DNA from: Patescibacteria group bacterium
GTDB taxonomy: Bacteria > Patescibacteriota > Minisyncoccia > Phycocordibacterales > PALSA-1337
NCBI GenBank assembly: GCA_028871265.1
Contig: JAGWNR010000018.1
Coordinates: forward strand, 1-9,186
Length of the DNA stretch: 9,186 bases
Direction of reading: 5' to 3'
Part shown: piece after piece, positions 1 to 6,115 of the stretch
Position numbering within the stretch: position 1 is the first letter of the stretch
How the letters are laid out: the number at the start of each line of letters is the position of its first letter
Notes under the pieces: generated by a model
Databases searched by the model: none
What the model was told of the DNA's origin: nothing
Seen by the model: the letters and a program-made list of their open reading frames with translations, nothing else
Translations under genes and position numbers: made by a program

Positions 1-478
1 TGAGAGGCTTTTTTACCTCATTTGCAATAATAATATGTCGTTCAAAGGCTTCAATCTGAGCGGGAAAATCTTTCTCTTCTGCATGAAAATAATCCAATCC
101 GCATTCGCCGATGGCGACAACCCTGGGGTGTAGAGCCAAGCGGCGAAGATCTTCGTATACAGAAATGTCAGTTTCACTGGCCAAGCTCCGTCTCGCTATC
201 AAATCTCCCTCACTCCTCAAGGTCGCTTCGCCTTCACTTTCGACTTTCGACTCGGTACTTTCGACTACTTCTGTCGGATGAATACCGACACACGCCCAAA
301 TATTTTCATATTTTTCGGCCAGCTCAATTGCGCGCCTAGAAGTTTCCAGATCTGTACCGACAGCAACCATGCCGACACCGGCATCGGCCGCGCGAGCGAT
401 GACCGCTTCCCTGTCGGCATCATAATCGTCAAAATTAATGTGGCCATGAATGTCGATGTAACGGATTGATTTTTGCAT
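1..478 (-). CDS. tatD: TatD family metal-dependent hydrolase (DNase), N-terminal part, cut by window edge
   Basis: The first 159 residues of a TatD-family TIM-barrel hydrolase (usual length about 255-265); the C-terminus lies beyond base 1. Family members are divalent-metal phosphoesterases with 3'-5' exonuclease activity. Visible motifs are the metal-binding HxH near the start (H11, H13 in DIHGHINF), GIHP (65-68) and GECGLDYF (124-131), whose E125 is the usual metal ligand. The start at 478 gives the correct TatD N-terminus. There is no Shine-Dalgarno; TACACT lies 6 nt before the ATG, suggesting a leaderless message. Residues about 72-104, between GIHPTEV and the helix leading to HPRVVAIGE, are an acidic/arginine-rich insertion not expected in TatD. 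It is encoded by repeats also found in metG and upstream of the AI-2E gene. metG and tatD are often adjacent; here a plus-strand gene separates them. Family call is firm; the substrate is unknown. Confidence 0.93.
   Translation of the reverse strand, partial: MQKSIRYIDIHGHINFDDYDADREAVIARAADAGVGMVAVGTDLETSRRAIELAEKYENIWACVGIHPTEVVESTESKVESEGEATLRSEGDLIARRSLASETDISVYEDLRRLALHPRVVAIGECGLDYFHAEEKDFPAQIEAFERHIIIANEVKKPL
184..235 (-). repeat. 52-bp in-frame repeat inside tatD (copy 1)
   Basis: This stretch matches 1727-1778 inside metG at 46 of 52 positions without gaps, on the same strand and in the same reading frame. Both copies encode E-x-EATLR-x-EGDL-x-AR-R (tatD residues 82-98). Four of the six differences change an amino acid, so the similarity is that of copied DNA rather than a conserved protein domain. 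The inner hairpin of the metG copy is degraded here. The repeat directly adjoins the AGTCGAAAGT-type repeat at 241-266, so the tatD insertion is composite. Confidence 0.85.
241..266 (-). repeat. 26-bp repeat, exact inverted copy of 3750-3775
   Basis: Read on the minus strand this is AGTCGAAAGT, ACCG, then AGTCGAAAGTCG. The identical 26 bases occur on the plus strand at 3750-3775 in the non-coding region upstream of the AI-2E gene. Here it is translated, giving VESTESKV at the start of the tatD insertion. The same DNA word therefore serves as protein-coding and as intergenic sequence. Confidence 0.85.
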
Positions 479-533
479 ATTGATAGTGTAGCGTAATATT
501 AGACCGAGAGCGAACCGAAAGGAAAGGAATTTT

Positions 534-839
534 ATGTATGTTTTGATCTTGCTGTCGTGCACTTTGATCGTATCGCAAGCCTTTAAAAAAAGGTACACGA
601 AATGGGAAAGACGCAGACAAGCTTTTGAAAATTCTTGGAAAGACGCCAGAAAAAAACGCATCGAATGGAAAGAAGACCATGCCTGGCTTGATTTTGACCA
701 TCCGGAGTATCAAAGTTTATGGGAATCTGAAATAGGTGCCGAGGACCTGTATCTAATGTATATTGGTCGCACATCGCCCAGTATAAGCTGGTCTGATTAC
801 TGCGCCGAGCGAAGCGAAGCCGAACACGATGATTCGTGA
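534..839 (+). CDS. Hypothetical 101-aa protein with N-terminal hydrophobic segment
   Basis: No family recognised. Residues 2-17 are hydrophobic (VLILLSCTLIV core), too short for a confident transmembrane helix but suitable as a signal anchor. Then comes a strongly basic, Trp-containing stretch (about 18-50, many K/R with W24, W35, W45) and a more acidic C-terminal half ending in CAERSEAEHDDS. LLSC resembles a lipobox, but only eight residues precede the Cys and no positive charge does, so a lipoprotein is doubtful. Evidence that it is real: a good ribosome site (AAAGGA at 523-528, 5 nt from the ATG), an intact frame, and an intrinsic terminator starting six bases after the stop. It runs opposite to tatD and metG and lies between them, dividing a common gene pair. 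The tail word AGCGAAGCGA also begins the repeat copy inside metG, which may be chance. Confidence 0.65.
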   Translation: MYVLILLSCTLIVSQAFKKRYTKWERRRQAFENSWKDARKKRIEWKEDHAWLDFDHPEYQSLWESEIGAEDLYLMYIGRTSPSISWSDYCAERSEAEHDDS

Positions 840-844
840 CACAA

Positions 845-871
845 CCGCTCTCGAAAGAGGGCGGCTTTTTT
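845..871 (+). terminator. Rho-independent terminator after the 101-aa gene
   Basis: CCGCTCTC (845-852), GAAA tetraloop (853-856) and GAGGGCGG (857-864) form an 8-bp stem with one G-T pair, followed by C and six T. It lies just past the stop of the 534-839 gene and points with it. On the minus strand no T-run follows the stem, so it should not end metG transcripts. Confidence 0.85.
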
Positions 872-882
872 GTCGCCTCAAA

Positions 883-911
883 GTCGGACATAGGGGCGAA
901 GTCGGACTTCG
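883..911. repeat. GTCGGAC repeat, copy of part of the array upstream of the M16 gene
   Basis: Two GTCGGAC words (883-889, 901-907) are joined by ATAGGGGCGAA. The stretch 883-907 equals 9076-9101 except for one inserted base there. The second half is a near-perfect palindrome, CGAAGTC-G-GACTTCG (897-911). It occupies the gap between the terminator of the 534-839 gene and the metG stop codon, about 8.2 kb from the related array. Confidence 0.8.
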
Positions 912-929
912 TCAATGCAAGTGAAAATT

Positions 930-2567
930 CTATTTCCTCATAAACAGCGGAGTCTCGGGCATTTTGTTTTCTTTGATACAAGCGGCGATTTTTTTGGCGG
1001 TTTCCGGCAAAAGCGGCTGGAGCATTGTAGAGATCATATCTAGTCGTATCAAAAGTTCTTTTATATCTTTTTCCGCGGCGATTTTGTCGGTTTTTATTTT
1101 CTTGAACGGCTCGCGCTCTTGGATTATCTTGTCAGTTCCGGCTATCAAACTCCATACCGCTTGAGCGGCTTCTTGGAGGTTGTAATTTTCAAAGCCGGTC
1201 GTTTGCTTTTTATACAAATCCTCCATCTCATTTGAAGCGGCGAATTCTTTGGCGGTTTTTTTGTCAAAGGAAATACCGTTCGCCGTAGCCATTTTCATAA
1301 TACGACTAGTCAAGTTGCCAATACCATTGGCAAGAGCGGCATTATATGCTGACTTGAACTTTTCCATAGTGAAAGGACTATCTTCGAACGGATGAAGCTC
1401 AGCCAAGGCATAATAGCGGAGCGCTTCTGTGCCATATTCACTAACCACAGAAAAAGGATCGATGGTATTGCCGAGAGATTTGGACATTTTAATGCCGCCG
1501 TCACCGGTGACAAAGCCGTCGATGACAATGGTTTGTGATGGCGGCAAATTGGCAGCTAGGAGCATGGCTTGCCACATGGCGGCCTGCTGGCGGAGATTGT
1601 CTTTGCCGCAATATTGAACGACACCGCCGGAATCGATCCACCATTTTTTAAAGGAAGTTTCGAAGCTTCGCGACTTGAGGGAGTTCGGGAGCACGGATAT
1701 TTTCTTGCTAGAAAATTCCTCGTAAGAGCGCCGTCGCGCTCTCAAGTCTCCCTCACCCCTCAAGGTCGCTTCGCTTTCTGTTTCGCCTTCAATCTTTTCT
1801 TCCTTTTCCTCCGGCCAGCCGATGGCAGAAATATAATCAACCAGCGCATCAAACCAGACATACATGACTTGGGTCGAATCGCCTGGCACGGGAATACCCC
1901 AGGACATCTTGGACGATAGACGCGAAATACTGAAATCTTCTAGACCGCGCGACACAAAAGAGCGAATTTCATTTTTGCGGTTCTCAGGCACAATACGCAA
2001 TGGCTTGCCGGCAAATTCCCCCACTCCGTCATACAGATCGAGCAGACGTTTTTGAAAAGCGCTAAATTTGAAAAAATAATTTTCTTCTTGGATAATTTCG
2101 ATTTCCTGATTTGGATGGAGTGGACAGCGGCCGTCGACAAGCTCGCTCTCGGTCTTCTCCAGCTCACAACCGACGCAGTATTTGACTGAATAATTTTTCT
2201 TGTAAATCCAGCCATTTTTATCGACAATTTTCCAAAATTCCTGCGCGGCGGCAATATGATGTGTATCGGTCGTACGGATAAAATTACGAGTAATACCGGC
2301 AGTTTCGTCAATACCGAGAATCGGCAAAAGCTCGCGAAATTTCTGTGATTTTTCATCGACATATTTTTGCGGTGAAAGATCCATCGCTTTGGCCGCTTTT
2401 TCCAATTTGGCACCATGTTCGTCAGTGCCAGTGTTAAAAAAAACTTCCCGACCGATTAGTGCCTGTGCACGGGCAATTGCATCAGCCCGAATTAGTTCAA
2501 CGGCAAAACCGACATGCGGATCGGCATTTACATAAGGCAGAGTTGTGGTGATGTAGAAAGGTTTCAT
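930..2567 (-). CDS. metG: Methionine--tRNA ligase with a repeat-derived internal insertion
   Basis: Charges tRNA-Met with methionine in the cytoplasm. The 545-residue class I synthetase has the signature YVNADPHVGF (the HIGH motif as H18-V-G-F21), a zinc knuckle with C131, C134, C148 and H151 in the connective domain, WGIPVPGD (223-230), the IGWP segment, the GKDN motif (321-324) and KMSKS (360-364). A helical anticodon-binding domain runs from about 385 to the end. There is no C-terminal tRNA-binding EMAP-like domain, so this is a short form. Between GWPEE and FKKWW (about residues 253-305), where normal enzymes have only a few residues, lies an insertion of about 50 residues encoded by a palindromic repeat shared with tatD. 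It falls in a surface loop region between the barrel strands, so activity is probably retained. The start codon abuts a tandem AAGTCTATA repeat and has no Shine-Dalgarno. Upstream is the AI-2E gene on the same strand, about 70 bp away. Confidence 0.97.
   Translation of the reverse strand: MKPFYITTTLPYVNADPHVGFAVELIRADAIARAQALIGREVFFNTGTDEHGAKLEKAAKAMDLSPQKYVDEKSQKFRELLPILGIDETAGITRNFIRTTDTHHIAAAQEFWKIVDKNGWIYKKNYSVKYCVGCELEKTESELVDGRCPLHPNQEIEIIQEENYFFKFSAFQKRLLDLYDGVGEFAGKPLRIVPENRKNEIRSFVSRGLEDFSISRLSSKMSWGIPVPGDSTQVMYVWFDALVDYISAIGWPEEKEEKIEGETESEATLRGEGDLRARRRSYEEFSSKKISVLPNSLKSRSFETSFKKWWIDSGGVVQYCGKDNLRQQAAMWQAMLLAANLPPSQTIVIDGFVTGDGGIKMSKSLGNTIDPFSVVSEYGTEALRYYALAELHPFEDSPFTMEKFKSAYNAALANGIGNLTSRIMKMATANGISFDKKTAKEFAASNEMEDLYKKQTTGFENYNLQEAAQAVWSLIAGTDKIIQEREPFKKIKTDKIAAEKDIKELLIRLDMISTMLQPLLPETAKKIAACIKENKMPETPLFMRK
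1661..1778 (-). repeat. Palindromic in-frame repeat element inside metG (copy 2)
   Basis: The core 1727-1778 matches tatD 184-235 at 46/52 positions, in the same frame and strand. The metG copy looks more complete. It holds a perfect 7-bp hairpin (AGAGCGC 1725-1731, loop CGTC, GCGCTCT 1736-1742), outer arms GCGACTTGAG (1670-1679) and CTCAAGGTCGC (1759-1769) that pair apart from one bulged base, and the palindrome CGAAGCTTCG at 1661-1670. It stays open in the metG frame with no stop codon. Element boundaries are approximate; the extra protein segment spans about 1653-1811. Confidence 0.75.
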
Positions 2568-2653
2568 AAGTCTATAAAGTCTATAAAATCCTTAAAGTCT
2601 ATAAAGCCGAGAAATGTTCTTTCGACTTTATGGACTTTACGACTTTACGACTT
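2568..2653. repeat. 9-bp tandem repeat and inverted arm between the AI-2E gene and metG
   Basis: Four 9-bp units start immediately next to the metG ATG: AAGTCTATA (2568-2576), AAGTCTATA (2577-2585), AAATCCTTA (2586-2594) and AAGTCTATA (2595-2603), then AAG. After a short spacer, 2619-2653 carries AAGTC units (AAGTCGTA, AAGTCCATA types) in the opposite orientation, so the block is a large imperfect inverted repeat. The right arm overlaps the 3' end of the AI-2E gene and encodes its last residues (VVKS). As RNA it would form a hairpin between the two minus-strand genes. It fills the whole intergenic gap. Confidence 0.8.
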
Positions 2654-3695
2654 CCTCCCCGATATGCTTTCTCTTTTCAATATCGGCGACAAATTCCATG
2701 AAAGCGGCAGAGAGCGGCACGGCCAGAATTGCACCGATAACACCGGCCAGTTTGGCGCCGATAACCAAGGCCAAGATAACCAAGATTGGCGAAATGCCGA
2801 CAATTTTGCGCACCACCAGTGGATAGATGAGGTTGCTTTCAAATTGATAAATGATGATATATAGACCGACAACTAGGAGGGTTAAAGTAATACCGCCAGA
2901 GGCAAAAGCAGTGATGATGGCAGGAATGGACGACATGATCGGACCAAAGACCGGGATGAGTTCAAAAGTACCGGCCAACACCGCCAAAAGCAGCGGGTGA
3001 GGCAAATGTAAAATGAGCAGACCTAAATAAACCAAAACGCCGATGATGAGACAGAGCAATAGCTGACCTTGGAGCCAGAGGCCAATTTTGCGACGCGACC
3101 GGCGCCAAAGACCGACAATATATTCATGATTGGTAACCGGTGTAATGATACGCAAGAAATTGACCACACCGTCTTCTTGGACTGATAGATAAAATGAGAG
3201 AATAACAATGAGGAGGAAAGAGAAAGCGCCGCCGAAAATGATAGTGGCAGTTTGAAAAGCGCCGGTAGTAGTGCCGGAAACATACTGCTGTAGATTAACA
3301 GCCAGATCGTGGAGCGAAATGGTTTGTACAGTAGTCGAAGCGGTGGAACTGGACAGCATGGCTTGCAATGGTTGCCACAAATCGCTGACATTGATAGTGT
3401 CCGGTACTGTCGACAAATAATTGACCGCTTCACCAACCAGCTGCGGCACGAAAAAGATGACAAACGCCGAGAGTAGAATGCCCAGGACAACATACATAAA
3501 AACCACCGCAACAATACGGTGAATCCTGTGACGAATACACCACTGTGTAGCCGGCTCAATCGCTGAGGCGATGACCACCGCGGCCAAAACAACCAAAACT
3601 ATGTCTCTCAGATACCACAGAGCGTATACCAGGACAATGATGAGCAGTCCCTTGAAAATAGTGCCGGCGGAGATGCTGATGACACGGTCGTTCAT
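2637..3695 (-). CDS. AI-2E family (PerM/YhhT, DUF20) membrane transporter
   Basis: A 352-residue polytopic inner-membrane protein of the AI-2E/UPF0118 family. Members have been linked to export of autoinducer-2 and to Na+/H+ antiport; this protein's substrate cannot be read from sequence. Hydrophobic spans lie at about 15-48, 60-86, 150-172, 208-232, 235-268, 270-295 and 300-335. Between the second and third is a polar region (about 90-145) rich in Ser/Thr. Family hallmarks are the early YLRDIVLVV, IPVFGPIMSSIPAII (247-261) and GVIGAILAVPLSA (318-330) near the C-terminus. The frame is open upstream to 3803, but that stretch is translated intergenic repeat, so the ATG at 3695 (MNDRVISIS) is preferred. 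It has no Shine-Dalgarno; a perfect TATAAT ends 6 nt upstream. The last residues come from a repeat. Repeats of one family flank both ends of the gene. Confidence 0.9.
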   Translation of the reverse strand: MNDRVISISAGTIFKGLLIIVLVYALWYLRDIVLVVLAAVVIASAIEPATQWCIRHRIHRIVAVVFMYVVLGILLSAFVIFFVPQLVGEAVNYLSTVPDTINVSDLWQPLQAMLSSSTASTTVQTISLHDLAVNLQQYVSGTTTGAFQTATIIFGGAFSFLLIVILSFYLSVQEDGVVNFLRIITPVTNHEYIVGLWRRSRRKIGLWLQGQLLLCLIIGVLVYLGLLILHLPHPLLLAVLAGTFELIPVFGPIMSSIPAIITAFASGGITLTLLVVGLYIIIYQFESNLIYPLVVRKIVGISPILVILALVIGAKLAGVIGAILAVPLSAAFMEFVADIEKRKHIGEEVVKS

Positions 3696-3701
3696 GAGGA
3701 A

Positions 3702-3707
3702 ATTATA
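3702..3707 (-). promoter_or_regulatory. -10 box TATAAT of the AI-2E gene, probably giving a leaderless mRNA
   Basis: Perfect TATAAT on the minus strand, 6 nt before the ATG at 3695, so transcription would begin at or next to the start codon. A weak -35 (TGGACT) lies 17 nt further up, inside the repeat. No Shine-Dalgarno is present, which fits a leaderless transcript. Confidence 0.45.
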
Positions 3708-3723
3708 GTCCATAAGGACTGGA

Positions 3724-3775
3724 AAGTCCATAAAGTTAAAAAGTCGTAAAGTCGAAAGTACCGAGTCGAAAGTCG
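3724..3775 (+). repeat. AAGTC-type repeat block upstream of the AI-2E gene
   Basis: 3724-3758 carries AAGTCCATA, AAGTT and AAGTCGTAAAGTCGAAAG units related to 2619-2653, where they lie on the other strand; the two blocks face each other across the AI-2E gene. 3750-3775 is the exact 26-bp match to tatD 241-266 (inverted). The block lies upstream of the AI-2E promoter and is non-coding if the start at 3695 is correct. Confidence 0.8.
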
Positions 3776-3837
3776 GTAAATTTAAGAAGACAACCATATC
3801 CACATTTAAATTGTCGTGACTGTTTTCTGTTGTCAGC

Positions 3838-3864
3838 TTTACAATATACCCACCGTGATATAGT
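3838..3864 (+). promoter_or_regulatory. Possible promoter of the pyrD-pyrC operon
   Basis: TTTACA (3838-3843) and TATAGT (3859-3864) resemble -35 and -10 boxes, each 5/6, but the 15-bp spacer is short. It would leave a leader of about 90 nt before the GTG at 3960, with two small dyads (CCGA-TCGG near 3876-3889 and AGCAC-GTGCT near 3899-3916). No PyrR-binding consensus or attenuator with a T-run was seen. The rest of 3776-3959 shows nothing else. Confidence 0.25.
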
Positions 3865-3959
3865 GTTGCGCTAGAGCCGATTCAGTCGGTCAGCCAAAAG
3901 CACGGCTAAGTGTGCTCATTCGAACATTGAAATAAACCAATAAGCAAAAGGATTTTCCT

Positions 3960-4844
3960 GTGATTACTTTATCAAATGGCCATAAGTTTGAATATATGGT
4001 TGCAAGCGGTGCTCTGGCCTTTAATGGCAAGGGCTGGCCCTGGGAACGACCACTTGTGTGGCTCGGTATCATCCGGCCCGAAATCTTCACTGTCGTTATC
4101 AAATCTCTGACGCGTAACCCGCGTCCAGGAAACTTGCGATGGTGGAAACCCTGGACATGTGTTCGTTTGATCCCTGGCGGATCGGTCAACAAGGTCGGAC
4201 TCACGAATCCTGGTGTCGAGTGGTGGTGCCGAGAAGTCGGTCCTAAGCTCGATTTCAAAAAGTTTCCGACAGCCGGATCAATCTTCGGTGATAAAAAGGA
4301 ACTAGTGGAAATGACGGAGATGCTCAACCGCTTTGATCTCGTTGCGCTTGAAGTCAACGTCTCGTGTCCGAACACTGGCCATACAATGGATCAAGCGGCT
4401 ATGGTGATTGATAGCGTGAAAGCAGTCAAACACACTTCGCGTCATCCTGTTATCGTCAAGGTCTCGGTTGATCAAGACTATCTAGCAATTGTGCGCGGAC
4501 TCGAAGATATTGCGGAGGCGATATCTTTGAACAGCGTGCCCTGGTTGAAAGTTTTTCCTGATCAGCAAAGTCCTTTATGGAAGCTTGAGCAAAAAGTTGG
4601 CGGCGGAGGCGGCGGTGTATCAGGCAAACCTGCTCAAGAACATAACTGGAAGGCCGTGAAGCGATTGCTGACAGAGCATCGTTTACCAGTTATCGCTCCT
4701 AGCATCATGAGTTATGAAGATCTGCAAAAGCTCAGAAATGAGCTGTGCCCGGATGCTTATAGTTTTGGTGCTATCCATCTGCGGACTCCATGGAAACCCA
4801 CATCAATTGTTGAAAAAGAAATGAAAATGAAAGGAAAAGTATGA
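3960..4844 (+). CDS. pyrD: Dihydroorotate dehydrogenase-like protein, class 1 type, divergent
   Basis: Would oxidise dihydroorotate to orotate with FMN in the cytoplasm, the fourth step of UMP synthesis. The 294-residue TIM-barrel protein keeps VIKSLTRNPRPGN (46-58, with substrate/FMN lysine K48), VGLTNPG (79-85), the class 1 active-site motif NVSCPN with catalytic C136, VIVKVSVD (164-171, K167), the asparagine in SLNSVPW (189-195) and VSGKP (220-224). Cys instead of Ser in the motif excludes class 2. Odd points: six glycines in a row before VSGKP, and the usual GVGGI and IGTA phosphate-binding signatures of FMN enzymes are replaced by APSIMS (246-251) and FGAIHL (269-274). GTG start; AAGGA (3948-3952) sits 7 nt upstream. 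The stop overlaps the pyrC start (ATGA), implying translational coupling. No PyrK partner is in the window. Family firm; exact electron acceptor and activity uncertain. Confidence 0.85.
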   Translation: MITLSNGHKFEYMVASGALAFNGKGWPWERPLVWLGIIRPEIFTVVIKSLTRNPRPGNLRWWKPWTCVRLIPGGSVNKVGLTNPGVEWWCREVGPKLDFKKFPTAGSIFGDKKELVEMTEMLNRFDLVALEVNVSCPNTGHTMDQAAMVIDSVKAVKHTSRHPVIVKVSVDQDYLAIVRGLEDIAEAISLNSVPWLKVFPDQQSPLWKLEQKVGGGGGGVSGKPAQEHNWKAVKRLLTEHRLPVIAPSIMSYEDLQKLRNELCPDAYSFGAIHLRTPWKPTSIVEKEMKMKGKV

Positions 4845-5944
4845 GAATAGATAAAATAGTCGTTCCGCGATGGTTCGACCGCCACCTACACATCCGCGAC
4901 GGCGAAATGATGAAAACAGTCCTCCCATGCACGCTCAACCAGCGTGCCACGGGAGCGATCATTATGCCCAACCTTGCCGACCCGATCACTTCGATCGAGA
5001 AAGCCAAAGCATATCGTGAAAGGATTATCCATGTTCGGGATAGCTACAACATGGATTTGGAAGGGCCATTCGGAGTCCCTGTGCTCCGTGACTTTGTGCC
5101 TTGCATGACGTGTTACTTGACTGATAACACCGATCCTGAAGAGGTCGTGCGCGGTTTCGAAGAAGGCGCATGGCGGGCGGTGAAGCTCTACATGGCCAAT
5201 CAAAAAGGCCAGGGTGGAACGACTGGCTCGGCACATGGAGTTCGCAATCTGCTTGGCCGCTATCCGGTGTTCGAAGCTATGGAGAAACACAAAATCCCGC
5301 TCCTCGGACATTTCGAAGCGGTCGAGGAAGATGTCGACGAATTCGATCGCGAGATCGTCTCCGTCGAGCGCGACCTCAAGCCCATCCTCAAGTCCTTCCC
5401 GGGACTGCCGGTGGTCTTCGAACATCTCACAGATGGTCGTGCGGCGGACTTTGTCGCTCATTGTGGTTGTTGTGATGAACATGCTCGATTGTTTGCTACA
5501 GTAACAGCTCATCACCTGATGATCAATCGTAATGCGATGTTCTGGGGCGGAATGAACCCTGGCCACTACTGCAAGCCTGTGCCGAAGCGCGAAACGCATC
5601 GTGCAAAGGTTCGGCAGTATGTGACTTCGGGTAATCGCCGTTTCGGGGCGGGAACTGATTCCGCTCCTCACGATGAAAGTGTTAAGTCTCGCTGCTACGG
5701 TTGTGCGGCTGGCATCTTCACGGCACCAACTGCAGTCGAACTTTACACGACAGTCTTCGACGAAGACGACGCATTAGAACATCTCGGTCCATTCCTCTCC
5801 GAAAACTTCCTCGCGCTTTATGGCATGGATGTGAGCTCGGAGACAATGACGATCGAGCGTACTCCGATGCGGACTCAGGAGAAGATCGGCAACGTGCAGG
5901 TATTCAAAGGTGGCACGGAGCTCCCTTGGAAATTGGTCGGTTGA
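4841..5944 (+). CDS. pyrC: Dihydroorotase, class II (E. coli PyrC type)
   Basis: Interconverts carbamoyl aspartate and dihydroorotate, the step before PyrD. At 367 residues it is a little longer than E. coli PyrC (about 348). Catalytic and metal residues are visible: H15 and H17 with R19 in HLHIRDG, N44 in MPNLADP, carboxylated K115 in AVKLYMAN, H157 in LLGHFEA, H195 in VFEHLTD, H225 in TAHHLMINRN, and the catalytic D273 in GTDSAPH. The CYGCAAG segment and FTAPTAVELY also match the family. Small extras sit at residues 120-131 (QKGQGGTTGS) and 207-215 (HCGCCDEHA, next to H225). Its start overlaps the pyrD stop by ATGA. AAGGA (4831-4835) lies inside the end of pyrD, 5 nt from the ATG. It ends 17 nt before a strong terminator, closing a two-gene operon. 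Confidence 0.97.
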   Translation: MRIDKIVVPRWFDRHLHIRDGEMMKTVLPCTLNQRATGAIIMPNLADPITSIEKAKAYRERIIHVRDSYNMDLEGPFGVPVLRDFVPCMTCYLTDNTDPEEVVRGFEEGAWRAVKLYMANQKGQGGTTGSAHGVRNLLGRYPVFEAMEKHKIPLLGHFEAVEEDVDEFDREIVSVERDLKPILKSFPGLPVVFEHLTDGRAADFVAHCGCCDEHARLFATVTAHHLMINRNAMFWGGMNPGHYCKPVPKRETHRAKVRQYVTSGNRRFGAGTDSAPHDESVKSRCYGCAAGIFTAPTAVELYTTVFDEDDALEHLGPFLSENFLALYGMDVSSETMTIERTPMRTQEKIGNVQVFKGGTELPWKLVG

Positions 5945-5960
5945 AATCAAAAAAATCACC

Positions 5961-5995
5961 CAGCCCCAGCGCTTTATTTCGCTAGGGCTGTTTTT
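5961..5995 (+). terminator. Rho-independent terminator of pyrD-pyrC
   Basis: CAGCCCCAGCG (5961-5971) pairs with CGCTAGGGCTG (5980-5990) over 11 positions with one C-A mismatch, loop CTTTATTT, followed by TTTTT. An A-run upstream (5949-5955) could give some termination from the other side, although no minus-strand gene is near. Confidence 0.9.
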
Positions 5996-6000
5996 ATATC

Positions 6001-6030
6001 TTACACTTTACTTTAAATGACCTTTAGAAT
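6001..6030 (+). promoter_or_regulatory. Possible promoter of the pyrF-pyrE fusion gene
   Basis: TTACAC (6001-6006, 4/6 to TTGACA) and TAGAAT (6025-6030, 5/6 to TATAAT) with an 18-bp spacer. Start would fall near 6037, giving a leader of about 80 nt. Its position directly after the pyrC terminator supports a separate transcription unit. Confidence 0.35.
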
Positions 6031-6045
6031 AGAGTGGCGCCAGAA

Positions 6046-6061
6046 GTCAGAAGGTTCTGAC
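6046..6061 (+). promoter_or_regulatory. Perfect 7-bp dyad in the pyrF-pyrE leader
   Basis: GTCAGAA-GG-TTCTGAC is a perfect inverted repeat located about +9 to +25 from the proposed start site. The 2-nt centre suits a dimeric DNA-binding protein better than an RNA hairpin. A second palindrome, GCTTTAAAGC, follows at 6076-6085. Role inferred only from position. Confidence 0.3.
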
Positions 6062-6115
6062 AAGCTAAATACGCGGCTTTAAAGCGTCAAACTGAACATC
6101 GAAAGGCAAATACAT

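Noticed and set aside
897..911. Palindrome after metG as a metG terminator
   Set aside because: Too small a loop and no T-run on the minus strand; it belongs to the GTCGGAC repeat.
3696..3803. Longer AI-2E protein starting at 3803
   Set aside because: The extension is translated AAGTC repeat sequence, and TATAAT lies between it and the ATG at 3695.
3865..3959. PyrR-type attenuator or riboswitch in the pyrD leader
   Set aside because: Only short dyads are present, no PyrR-binding consensus and no T-run terminator were found.
4886..5671. 261-aa minus-strand reading frame opposite pyrC
   Set aside because: Shadow of pyrC, whose catalytic motifs are complete on the plus strand.
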